Source of the DNA: Candidatus Dependentiae bacterium
GTDB taxonomy: Bacteria > Babelota > Babeliae > Babelales > UASB340
DNA length: 25,521 bases
Assembly (NCBI GenBank): GCA_018897535.1
Contig: JAHIKO010000060.1
Coordinates: 1-25,521 of the forward strand
Direction: 5' to 3'
Part shown: positions 1 through 7,541 of the stretch, in pieces
Layout: each line of letters opens with the position of its first letter
How positions within the stretch are numbered: position 1 is the stretch's first letter
Notes under the pieces: generated by a model
Databases searched by the model: none
What the model saw: only the letters and a program-made list of their open reading frames with translations
What the model was told of the DNA's origin: nothing
Position numbers and translations under genes: made by a program

Positions 1-1547
1 TCTTTAGTTCCAAAATTACAATCATTGTATTGCAAATTTACTATTCCCGATGTTTTAAAACAATAACTTCTTGCAAAATTTAAATCTCTGTCTAACTTTA
101 CCAAACCATAGTTAAGATCTATATCATTAAGCATTTGTCCATCAAGACCATATATTAATTCCATACCGGGACCGCTTAAAATTACCTTACCCTGCATACT
201 GCCTGAACCATGTAGTTTATTTCCTATACCTGCAACCATGGCATATAATGGCAGCTTACCTTCTTCTATAAAAATTTCTTGATTGCCGGAAAGTAATAAT
301 ACCGAATCAAGATACCTGGAAGATGTGGTTGCAAATTTAACTCCGTCAAACATAAATTTACAATCATCATAATATGCAGTAGCTCCAGGGGTTACAATCA
401 TTTCGGTTGGAGATTGTATATAAACGGAAAGATTGCTCATATTAAAATCTTTTTGAACATAAAAATTATTGTTTGCCAATCTATGTAATTTAGAAAAACC
501 GGATAATGATTTTATAGAAGTTGGGTTTATACAATCTATTACAAAACTTCCTGCATGCGCAACGACTGTTGAAGCCGGATAAAATAAAATTTCAAAATCA
601 CCATCACTAGTTCCGTCACCAATTTTTAATCCATGATCTGAATCGGTATATGTTACCTGCAAATCAACTTTACCATGAATACCCATCCAACCACGACTAA
701 AAATTATACCTGCAGGGCCAACTTTTATTTTTGAACTATCAATTCTAATTTCCGAAGTTTTATCTGTAAAATAAAACGGTTTGTTTCCGGCAGACCAATC
801 TTTTGTTCTTATTGCCCATGTGAGATCTTTAGATATTTCGCAGATTGTATTACTATGAACAGTTATTGTTTGATTACTATCATAAAAAAATGTATATGAT
901 CCATTTAAATCTACAAATTTATATATTTCACATTTACCGCAATTAAAATCAAAATCACCTGAGAGATCACATGTAACATCTTCCAGCATTACCGTACAAT
1001 TTTCATCAAGATTGTTTATATTTTCGCCATGCAAATTATTAATTCTAAGATTTTTTAATTTTAATGTTGAGCCACGTTCAATTATCAAACTTCCGGTATT
1101 TGTTAAATCCAAAATATTTCCATTACCATTTATCATACAATAACCACTAAATGTCCAAGCTGATGTTAAATATGTTCGGCCATTTAAAGCAACGGAACCT
1201 TTTATTCCGTCCCAATAAATTGTACTGGTAATAGTATTTGACGTTCGACCAAGTCTTAGTTGATAATTTTGTAAATTTACAGATCCGGATCCTTTTAAAA
1301 ATTTGTTGCCAACAAATTCGGAGTCATCTTCAAGTTTTATTTTTCCGTCGTTTAAATAGATATCACTTCTAATTTCATCATTTAAATCCAAAATTATCTC
1401 TTGAGATGTATTTGTTATATCTATTCTATCATTTTTACAAGCCACGCCCTTTTTAACTAATGCAAAATTTTTTGGTTTTATGTAATTAAATGATATGTTT
1501 GACAACAAAAAGAAAAACAATAAAAAAATATTGCTTAGAATTTTCAT
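1..1547 (-). CDS. Large secreted beta-helix-like protein, 3' end beyond the window
   Basis: The reading frame is open from an ATG at 1547 to the left edge, at least 515 codons without a stop, so the C-terminus is not seen. Residues 1-20 form a signal peptide (MKILSN, then a run of Phe and Leu). The rest is rich in Asn, Gly, Ser, Thr and Ile with short alternating hydrophobic strands, as in right-handed beta-helix or beta-roll proteins. Residues 139-148 read INGNGNILDL, matching the motif in the three smaller paralogs at 2690-5803, so this is a longer member of the same family. Several cysteines are present. A purine-rich stretch (GAGAGAT) precedes the start. Function is unknown; a surface or adhesin-like role is inference. 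Confidence is high for the gene and low for the role. Confidence 0.85.
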   Translation of the reverse strand, partial: MKILSNIFLLFFFLLSNISFNYIKPKNFALVKKGVACKNDRIDITNTSQEIILDLNDEIRSDIYLNDGKIKLEDDSEFVGNKFLKGSGSVNLQNYQLRLGRTSNTITSTIYWDGIKGSVALNGRTYLTSAWTFSGYCMINGNGNILDLTNTGSLIIERGSTLKLKNLRINNLHGENINNLDENCTVMLEDVTCDLSGDFDFNCGKCEIYKFVDLNGSYTFFYDSNQTITVHSNTICEISKDLTWAIRTKDWSAGNKPFYFTDKTSEIRIDSSKIKVGPAGIIFSRGWMGIHGKVDLQVTYTDSDHGLKIGDGTSDGDFEILFYPASTVVAHAGSFVIDCINPTSIKSLSGFSKLHRLANNNFYVQKDFNMSNLSVYIQSPTEMIVTPGATAYYDDCKFMFDGVKFATTSSRYLDSVLLLSGNQEIFIEEGKLPLYAMVAGIGNKLHGSGSMQGKVILSGPGMELIYGLDGQMLNDIDLNYGLVKLDRDLNFARSYCFKTSGIVNLQYNDCNFGTK

Positions 1548-1661
1548 TACAGATCTCTCTTCTCTTTTTTTATTTCATAACTTGTTTAAAGCTAATGAAA
1601 ATGGAAAAAAAAGTAAAGTTGTGTTTTATGTTGTCAAAAAGTGGTGATTATAAAATTAAAA
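1548..1661. other. Intergenic leader of the large beta-helix gene
   Basis: This 114-bp gap is the widest in the left cluster. On the minus strand it has TATAAT at 1652-1647 without a good -35 box, and TTGACA at 1637-1632 with only a poor -10 box (TACTTT) 16 bp further on. A weak promoter for the large gene is possible, but neither pair is convincing. Confidence 0.3.
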
Positions 1662-2672
1662 TTAATCCAATTTAAATTTTTCAAATTTAAATGCATGTAC
1701 TTTAAAATCATCTATATTCAAAACTAAAGCATATGGATATACATATGTAGACCTTGCAAAACCGAGAGATGTTGAGCCAGTCCCGTAACCTCTTTTTATA
1801 ATTTGCGCTTTCGCTTCAGTAATTTTTTCTTTTAAATTATAGTTATTCGCAATTTTAAGTTCAAAAATATATTTATTAAATAAAATTTGAATCTTTAAGA
1901 GACCAAATTGTTGAATTTCAATCGTTTTTATAGAAATATCAGGCCGACCATTTGCATTTTCATTATTAGATCTTAAGTCTGAGATTTTTTTTGTATTTGC
2001 CAATAAACCTAAAATAAATGTATGAAAATCTTTCTCCAATTCAAAAGAAATTTGTTCTTTAAATCTTTCAAACCAATTGTTATTTTTAAAAAAAGCTACG
2101 ACTTCTTCTGGTGATTCAAATAATTTAAAATCGTTTGATTCTATTCCGTTACTTAAAATTGGACCAAAATTATTACATTTAATTTTTTTTCCTGAACAAA
2201 CAATAGCAATTTGTTTATAACCTAAAGACATATCAATATTGCAAAAACTTTGTAATTTTTCTATATCTTCAACATTATTATCCGTACCCTTAATTATCAA
2301 ACCTAAAATTATCTCACCGTCTTTTTTTATCAAAATATTATTATTTTCAACCGATATAACATATTTTCTTTCATCCAACCCACTGAAAAATCCTAATAAA
2401 AAAAATATTATACTTCTTTCTTTAGCCAGAATCTTATCATTTGAATCCGAAAAATCATAATAGCTAAAATGGTCCCAAACAAATTGTTCTAAACTTTCAC
2501 AAAACTTGTCCAATCCTTTATCAAAAGATCTCGCTAAAAAATCTTCTTTTAAATCTATTTCTATAGGTTGGCTTCTTTTACCTACAGGTTTTTCTCTTTT
2601 ACCCATAGATAAAATATTTGACATAAAAGAAAAACAAAGCAGAAATAAAAAAAATATCTTTTTATAATTCAT
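1662..2672 (-). CDS. Secreted PD-(D/E)XK nuclease-like protein with two related domains
   Basis: The product is 336 aa from the ATG at 2672. A TTG five codons upstream is possible but sits on the GGGG ribosome-binding stretch. Residues 1-22 form a signal peptide. The C-terminal half (about 205-335) resembles the nuclease-like domain often attached to AAA-ATPase-like proteins: FILGLL (219-224), GRPDISI (242-248), FELK (270-273) and EAKAQIIKRGY (286-296). Asp245, Glu271, Lys273 and Gln290 would be the active-site set. The N-terminal half (about 46-170) repeats the same layout (IIFFLLGFFSG, then NILIKKDGE, then LGLIIKG) but lacks the acidic residues, so it looks like a dead copy. The gene starts 17 bp after the paralog at 2690-3712 and is likely in its operon. 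Fold assignment is by motif only; the substrate is unknown, and an export signal on such a domain is odd. Confidence 0.7.
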   Translation of the reverse strand: MNYKKIFFLFLLCFSFMSNILSMGKREKPVGKRSQPIEIDLKEDFLARSFDKGLDKFCESLEQFVWDHFSYYDFSDSNDKILAKERSIIFFLLGFFSGLDERKYVISVENNNILIKKDGEIILGLIIKGTDNNVEDIEKLQSFCNIDMSLGYKQIAIVCSGKKIKCNNFGPILSNGIESNDFKLFESPEEVVAFFKNNNWFERFKEQISFELEKDFHTFILGLLANTKKISDLRSNNENANGRPDISIKTIEIQQFGLLKIQILFNKYIFELKIANNYNLKEKITEAKAQIIKRGYGTGSTSLGFARSTYVYPYALVLNIDDFKVHAFKFEKFKLD

Positions 2673-2689
2673 AAAATTTTTCCCCAAAA

Positions 2690-3712
2690 TTACAATATAC
2701 TAAAAGTTACTGTATCTTCCAATACTACATGGGCATTTCCAAGCATTTCTATTGAGCAATTTGGACCAGCAACAAATCTTTTATTTAGAGAGTTATCAAA
2801 AATAGTTACATCATTTTCAAAAATTAAATTACCATCTTGCACTGCAAAATCAATTTCTGTGCCTAAAGAATAAAGCTCTATAATTGATCCATTAAAATGA
2901 AACCCTCCTGTTTTATTTCCAAAATGTTTAATTGTAAAACTTGAGCCATATGGTCTAAATCTAGTTTCAGAACCCAAATATAATTTTGCATTATTAAAAA
3001 AATTAAAATCACAACCCATAATAAATGTTGTTGTACCGGTTATATACAAATCACCCAAAAGATTAATACTTTTACATGGCCTTATGGCAGAAATATAACC
3101 AAGCGATCCGGCTGTAGTTTTCATAACAACGTTGTCAAAAAAATATGTCCCCTTATCCGATGCAAATAAACTATTAACATCCATTCCTTCAAGAATACAA
3201 TTTCTTAAATACAAACTTGCCGTAGCAGTGATATCAAGTTTAGCTCCTTTTGAAAAATCAATAATATTTCCATTACCTTCTATATCAAGAGCTCCAAACG
3301 AGCAAGTAATTGTACTAGTTTCAAGACTCAATGGTCCTGTCAAAATTATTTTACTTCCAACAAAAGACCCCGTTCCGCAGCTTATATAACCGGAAGATGC
3401 TATTCTTACGCTTCCGCTCAAAATTAAATCTTTTTGTAAATTCAAAGACACATCAGGATCTAAAAATATTTCTCTATCCACCGGCATAGGAGAAGCAAAA
3501 TTAACAAGTCCTGATGTTCCAGCGATTCTTATTCCGCCTCTAAACCAACACAATCCCTGTGTAGCCCCTACTGAACTTACATAATCTCCTGCATTTAATG
3601 TTTTTAATGTTGTAAACACATTTACAAGTCTATCGGTACCATCTTTGGGATAATTTGCACAATAAATAGTGTCTAATAAAAATAAAAATAAAAACAAGAA
3701 TATTTTTCTCAC
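2690..3712 (-). CDS. Secreted beta-helix-like paralog A
   Basis: The product is 340 aa. I chose the GTG at 3712 because GGAG lies 8 bp upstream and the signal peptide (MRKIFLFLFLFLL) begins there; the two sister genes use GTG in the same way. An in-frame ATG at 3727 is part of the ribosome-binding site (ATGGGAGAAATC). Signal peptide 1-18. Family landmarks: NYP (20-22), GLCW (53-56), PVDREIFL (77-84), KDLILSGSVRI (94-104), IEGNGNIIDF (144-153), GGFHFNG (269-275), and the final TFSIL (336-340). Many short strands with Gly and Asn turns suggest a solenoid. It is third of three tandem copies, 27 bp after copy B. No enzyme motif is visible. Function is unknown; a structural surface protein is the most likely guess. 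Confidence 0.85.
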   Translation of the reverse strand: MRKIFLFLFLFLLDTIYCANYPKDGTDRLVNVFTTLKTLNAGDYVSSVGATQGLCWFRGGIRIAGTSGLVNFASPMPVDREIFLDPDVSLNLQKDLILSGSVRIASSGYISCGTGSFVGSKIILTGPLSLETSTITCSFGALDIEGNGNIIDFSKGAKLDITATASLYLRNCILEGMDVNSLFASDKGTYFFDNVVMKTTAGSLGYISAIRPCKSINLLGDLYITGTTTFIMGCDFNFFNNAKLYLGSETRFRPYGSSFTIKHFGNKTGGFHFNGSIIELYSLGTEIDFAVQDGNLIFENDVTIFDNSLNKRFVAGPNCSIEMLGNAHVVLEDTVTFSIL

Positions 3713-3739
3713 CTTGATTTCTCCCATTTTTAAAATCTT

Positions 3740-4777
3740 TTACAAAACACTAAATGTTGCCGCCGATTCAAGACTAATTCTAGCGGTTGCCAAACTTTGT
3801 GCATTACAATTTGAGCCGATTACAATTGCGTTATAACTATTATTATCAATTACTCGAATACCATTTTCAAAAAAAATAGATCCCTCGTTAAGAATTAGAT
3901 CTTTATTAGCAATATAAATATTACATCCGTTAAAATGTATTCCACCGGTTTTAGTTCCATAAAAATTAAATGCTGCATTTGTACCAATAACAAATGTCAC
4001 ACCCTTATCTATATATAATTTTGCATCGTCATAAAAATTACATGGGCCACCTATACCAAAATTATATGATCCGGTCACAACAACATCGCCATATAAATTC
4101 AATGTAGCTGGAGAATTCATAAATGGATTGTTATCTCTAAGTTCTAAAGTAACATTGTCCAATGTAAGACTTCCTGTTGCAATATTTATGCCATTTTGTC
4201 CAACATTTTTAAGTACTGTATTTCTTATTTTCAGCTCACCTCTAGGACCGGTATCAAAAGTTATTGAGCCTCCATTTGAAAAATCAATAACATTTCCATT
4301 GCCGTCTATAAATGCAGGTTGATCAACTGTAGATTCGCTGTTAGTAAAAGTCAGTGTTTTATCATTTAAATTAAAATAACCAAGCAAAATCAATGCGCTT
4401 TCAGATCTAGTTTCGGCTCCACACGAAATTTTTCCTGATCGTCTTAATTGACAGTCGGCAGATAAAAATAAATCTTTATGAATATCTAAAACATTCCAAT
4501 CGGAAAGATATAAACCTGTATATACTGGCAATGGTGTTGCTACTTTAATATAACCCGAACCTGTGGCGTTAGTATCCAAACGCGTCTTGAGCCAACAAAG
4601 GCCTTGATAGCCGGTATCATCTGAAGGATTACCAACGCTGATAGTATCTCCTGCATTAAACGTACTTGTTGCAATAGTAACAAACGCATTAACTCTTCTA
4701 TCATTTCCGGCAATTGGATAATCCGTAGGTGTGATATTTTTCAAAAAAAATAAAAAAATCCAAATAACTTTTTTCAC
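3740..4777 (-). CDS. Secreted beta-helix-like paralog B
   Basis: The product is 345 aa from a GTG at 4777 preceded by GGAG. Signal peptide about 1-17 (MKKVIWIFLFFLKNI). It shares with its sisters DYP (19-21), GLCW (59-62), KDLFLSA (101-107), IDGNGNVIDF (157-166), NLYGDVVVTG (227-236), CNFYDDAKLY (246-255), TKTGGIHFNG (275-284), IFFEN (301-305) and the terminal TFSVL (341-345). It starts 24 bp after copy C and ends 27 bp before copy A, so the three are probably co-transcribed. The sisters are clearly homologous but well diverged, so the duplication is not recent. Predicted beta-solenoid; no catalytic residues recognised. Role unknown. Confidence 0.85.
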   Translation of the reverse strand: MKKVIWIFLFFLKNITPTDYPIAGNDRRVNAFVTIATSTFNAGDTISVGNPSDDTGYQGLCWLKTRLDTNATGSGYIKVATPLPVYTGLYLSDWNVLDIHKDLFLSADCQLRRSGKISCGAETRSESALILLGYFNLNDKTLTFTNSESTVDQPAFIDGNGNVIDFSNGGSITFDTGPRGELKIRNTVLKNVGQNGINIATGSLTLDNVTLELRDNNPFMNSPATLNLYGDVVVTGSYNFGIGGPCNFYDDAKLYIDKGVTFVIGTNAAFNFYGTKTGGIHFNGCNIYIANKDLILNEGSIFFENGIRVIDNNSYNAIVIGSNCNAQSLATARISLESAATFSVL

Positions 4778-4801
4778 TTTTATATCTCCAAAAAAAAATT
4801 T

Positions 4802-5803
4802 TCACAAAACGCTAAAAGTTGTAGTTCCATCAAGAATAACTCTTGCACCACCTAAAATATTAGCTGAATTATATTGCTCACAAATAAAATCTTTATAATT
4901 ATCGCTATCATCAATTACAACTTGATTTTCAAAAAATATTGCACCGGAATTTATAGAAAAATTTTTACTCGAAATATCTATATTGCTTCCATTAAAATAA
5001 ATACTACCACGTTTACTTCCTTTAAAATTAAATGTCGCATTTGATCCAATTTTTAAAGTAGTTCCAATATCAAAATATAAACAAGACTCATTATAAATAT
5101 TACACGCACCATCAACTGTAAAAATATATGTTCCGGTTACAACAACATCTCCATAAATATTTAACGATGTTGTTGCAGTTGTTGCCATATAATCGCCATC
5201 CAATCTAATTAGCGCATCTTTCAATCCTAAGCTGCCGCCTTTGGCCGGAGTTAATCGAGAAGTTCTTACGGCACGTAATTCAGCATTTCTAATTAACAAT
5301 TCATAACCGGGAGAATTAATTGTAATAATTCCGCCCTTTCTAAAATCTATAAAATTGGAATTTCCATCTATAAAACCCGGGCCACTAACAAATCTTAAAG
5401 TATTTGCACCCAAATCAAATGGACCTGTCAAAATTATAGCACTTTCCAATCTTGTGTTTATTCCCGATGCAACATTACCGGATTTTCCCAATCGCACACT
5501 TCCGGATAAAATCAAATCTTTAAACAGATCCAATGCCACTCTATCTGAAAGAAATATTTCTCTATCAACCGGTATTTCATTGGACATAGTAACTGTTCCG
5601 GTTCCGGTCAATGAAAATCCGGCTCGGCACCAACAAAGTCCATCTATGGCATCACCAATATTATCAGCAGTTGTTCCACTAAACGATTGAATGGTATAAA
5701 AAACGTTTGTAGTCTGATCTGTTTCCGGTGATGAGTTTGGATAATTTGTTGCACTTAAATTATTTGAAAAAAATAAAAATAAAATTATTAAATATTTTTT
5801 CAC
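4802..5803 (-). CDS. Secreted beta-helix-like paralog C, first of three tandem copies
   Basis: The product is 333 aa from a GTG at 5803, with AGGAG upstream. Signal peptide 1-18 (MKKYLIILFLFFSNNLSA). Family landmarks: NYP (20-22), TNVFYTI (32-38), GLCW (55-58), PVDREIFL (78-85), KDLILSGSVR (95-104), IDGNSNFIDF (145-154), IYGDVVVTGTY (216-226), IFFEN (289-293) and the terminal TFSVL (329-333). It lies just downstream of a hairpin terminator that follows the outer-membrane gene, with only about 20 bp between. I see no separate promoter, so transcription may reach it by read-through. Function unknown; exported, probably a beta-solenoid. Confidence 0.85.
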   Translation of the reverse strand: MKKYLIILFLFFSNNLSATNYPNSSPETDQTTNVFYTIQSFSGTTADNIGDAIDGLCWCRAGFSLTGTGTVTMSNEIPVDREIFLSDRVALDLFKDLILSGSVRLGKSGNVASGINTRLESAIILTGPFDLGANTLRFVSGPGFIDGNSNFIDFRKGGIITINSPGYELLIRNAELRAVRTSRLTPAKGGSLGLKDALIRLDGDYMATTATTSLNIYGDVVVTGTYIFTVDGACNIYNESCLYFDIGTTLKIGSNATFNFKGSKRGSIYFNGSNIDISSKNFSINSGAIFFENQVVIDDSDNYKDFICEQYNSANILGGARVILDGTTTFSVL

Positions 5804-5824
5804 GCTAAAATCTCCTATGTAGTT

Positions 5825-5854
5825 AAAAAAAGGTGTAGTTTTTTACGCTACACC
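5825..5854 (-). terminator. Intrinsic terminator after the outer-membrane protein gene
   Basis: Read on the minus strand, GGTGTAG pairs with CTACACC (7 bp) around a 9-nt loop and is followed by seven T. It lies 32 bp past the stop of the outer-membrane gene and just before paralog C. The short stem may be leaky. Confidence 0.7.
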
Positions 5855-5886
5855 CAATATGATTTTTAATTTTTTAAGTGTAATCA

Positions 5887-7530
5887 TTAAAACTCAACAT
5901 TAAATCCTAAATTTGCATTAAATATTTGCGGTGCATTTATACCTGCAAATACATATTTGCAACCCAAATTAAGTCTTGAATGTATATCAAACTGATATTC
6001 AAAATTTAAACCCAGCGTATGCTCAAGTTTCATTGTATTTTCATTAAGCCTATAAGTTTGCCATTCATCTTCATCAAGACCCGTATTTAAAATATCATCT
6101 TTTAATTTTGCACTAAAATCATAAAATAAATCTAAAAAACCCCTGCGTGATAAAAATTTTTCAAACACATTTCCAATTCGCAAATCAAATTTTGCACCCG
6201 GACGAATTTTTATAGTTTTTACATTATCTGCAAATGCAGGAATTGCCACATCCGGTTCACTAAAAGCTATAGCATGATATTTAACTCTATCACCATGAGC
6301 CATAGTAGATGCCCCAACAACCGTGCCATCGGCAGGACTTGCACCATCATATGTTATAACTTTTGGAACTCTTTTATCTTTATGCCCGGCCAATAAATAT
6401 GTAGCCTGAATAAATGCATGCGGATTGAACCATTGTTTTTGCTTATTGAACAATGTTGCGCCAAATAAACTTATCTGAGTAAAGCCAACACCCAATTCAG
6501 GCGCCATTAATTTGTTTACACTCGGATCTTTTGATGTTGGGAAAATTATTCTTGCTCCAAAATTAAATTTTTCAACAGCTTTAGGATGTAAATTAAAATT
6601 GATAAATGCAGAAATATCTCCAATACCTGTGATACTATTTTTTTCGCTGTAATTTATTCCCTTGGCTTTTAAAATATAATCAAAATCTTCATGTAAAAAG
6701 GTTCTTGTGTAAGCATCTGTAATATTTGCGCTACTCTGCGTCGTTATATCAGAATCAAATTTTAATTTTCTAGCTTTATACCCAACCGGAATCTGAATCC
6801 CTATTAAAATATCTTTTTGAGCTATATATCGTGAATAATTAAAATTTACTTTAAATTCATTTGACTCAGCATGAAAAATTAGTTTTTTGTCATATAAATT
6901 TGTTACCAAATCTTTCCATGGATATACAGCATCACTTACGGATGTCAAAACATTATTTGCGCCTACAAATCTTTTTCTTAATTTTAGTGCAAGCAAAATA
7001 TCACTAAATGTAAAAGATTGCTCACCAAATGCAAGCGCTGAAAGATCTTGCGTGCTGCCTTTCGAATTATAACAATTTGTTGCATAATTATATTCAGAAT
7101 CAATATTTAATAAATTTGTATTTTCTGAATATAACATGTAAAAAGGCCAATTGGGTCTAACAAATAAATCGGCATATCTTCCATCAACATAATCACTTGC
7201 CACTTCATTTTTATTTATAATTTTCCATTTTTTCATAGCCTTTTGTCGTGCAACAACTTGCATATTTTTTTTGGCAATATCTTTATCTTTTCGTAATTTT
7301 CTTTGTAAATCTGCTTCTTTTTCTCTTCTAATTCTATCTTGTCGCCACAAAGCTCTTTTAGATGCCCTATCTTCCCCAAGTTTATCTTTTTTTACTTTTA
7401 ATAAAGACATAACATTGCTAAATTTCCAGTTATCTTTATTTTTTTTGTTATTTTCATCTTTTGCAAAAACATTACTTTGGCTAATAATAAAAATTACAAA
7501 AAAACCTGTAATAGCCAACTTTTTTATCAT
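5887..7530 (-). CDS. Probable outer-membrane beta-barrel protein with charged N-terminal helix
   Basis: The product is 547 aa from an ATG at 7530, with AGGAGAG 7 bp upstream. Signal peptide 1-23, cut after VFA. Residues 25-105 are very rich in Lys, Arg, Glu and Asp and likely form a long helix or coiled coil, which could sit in the periplasm. From about residue 115 the chain alternates polar and hydrophobic or aromatic residues with turns, typical of barrel strands, and it ends LGFNVEF with a C-terminal Phe as in substrates of the Bam assembly machine. No POTRA, TonB-plug or OmpA-like domain is visible, so it is not an obvious two-partner secretion or TonB transporter. Its gene begins 11 bp after the beta-rich gene at 7542-8891, so the two products may work together. 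Exact family not recognised. Confidence 0.8.
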   Translation of the reverse strand: MIKKLAITGFFVIFIISQSNVFAKDENNKKNKDNWKFSNVMSLLKVKKDKLGEDRASKRALWRQDRIRREKEADLQRKLRKDKDIAKKNMQVVARQKAMKKWKIINKNEVASDYVDGRYADLFVRPNWPFYMLYSENTNLLNIDSEYNYATNCYNSKGSTQDLSALAFGEQSFTFSDILLALKLRKRFVGANNVLTSVSDAVYPWKDLVTNLYDKKLIFHAESNEFKVNFNYSRYIAQKDILIGIQIPVGYKARKLKFDSDITTQSSANITDAYTRTFLHEDFDYILKAKGINYSEKNSITGIGDISAFINFNLHPKAVEKFNFGARIIFPTSKDPSVNKLMAPELGVGFTQISLFGATLFNKQKQWFNPHAFIQATYLLAGHKDKRVPKVITYDGASPADGTVVGASTMAHGDRVKYHAIAFSEPDVAIPAFADNVKTIKIRPGAKFDLRIGNVFEKFLSRRGFLDLFYDFSAKLKDDILNTGLDEDEWQTYRLNENTMKLEHTLGLNFEYQFDIHSRLNLGCKYVFAGINAPQIFNANLGFNVEF

Positions 7531-7541
7531 TTGACACTCTC

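Noticed and set aside
3656..3712. A lipoprotein signal in paralog A (Cys18 after TIY)
   Set aside because: The residues before Cys do not fit a lipobox (Tyr at -1), and copies B and C have no cysteine there.
5355..5690. A 111-codon plus-strand frame opposite paralog C
   Set aside because: It is the complement of a conserved family member and has no counterpart opposite copies A or B at the same place.
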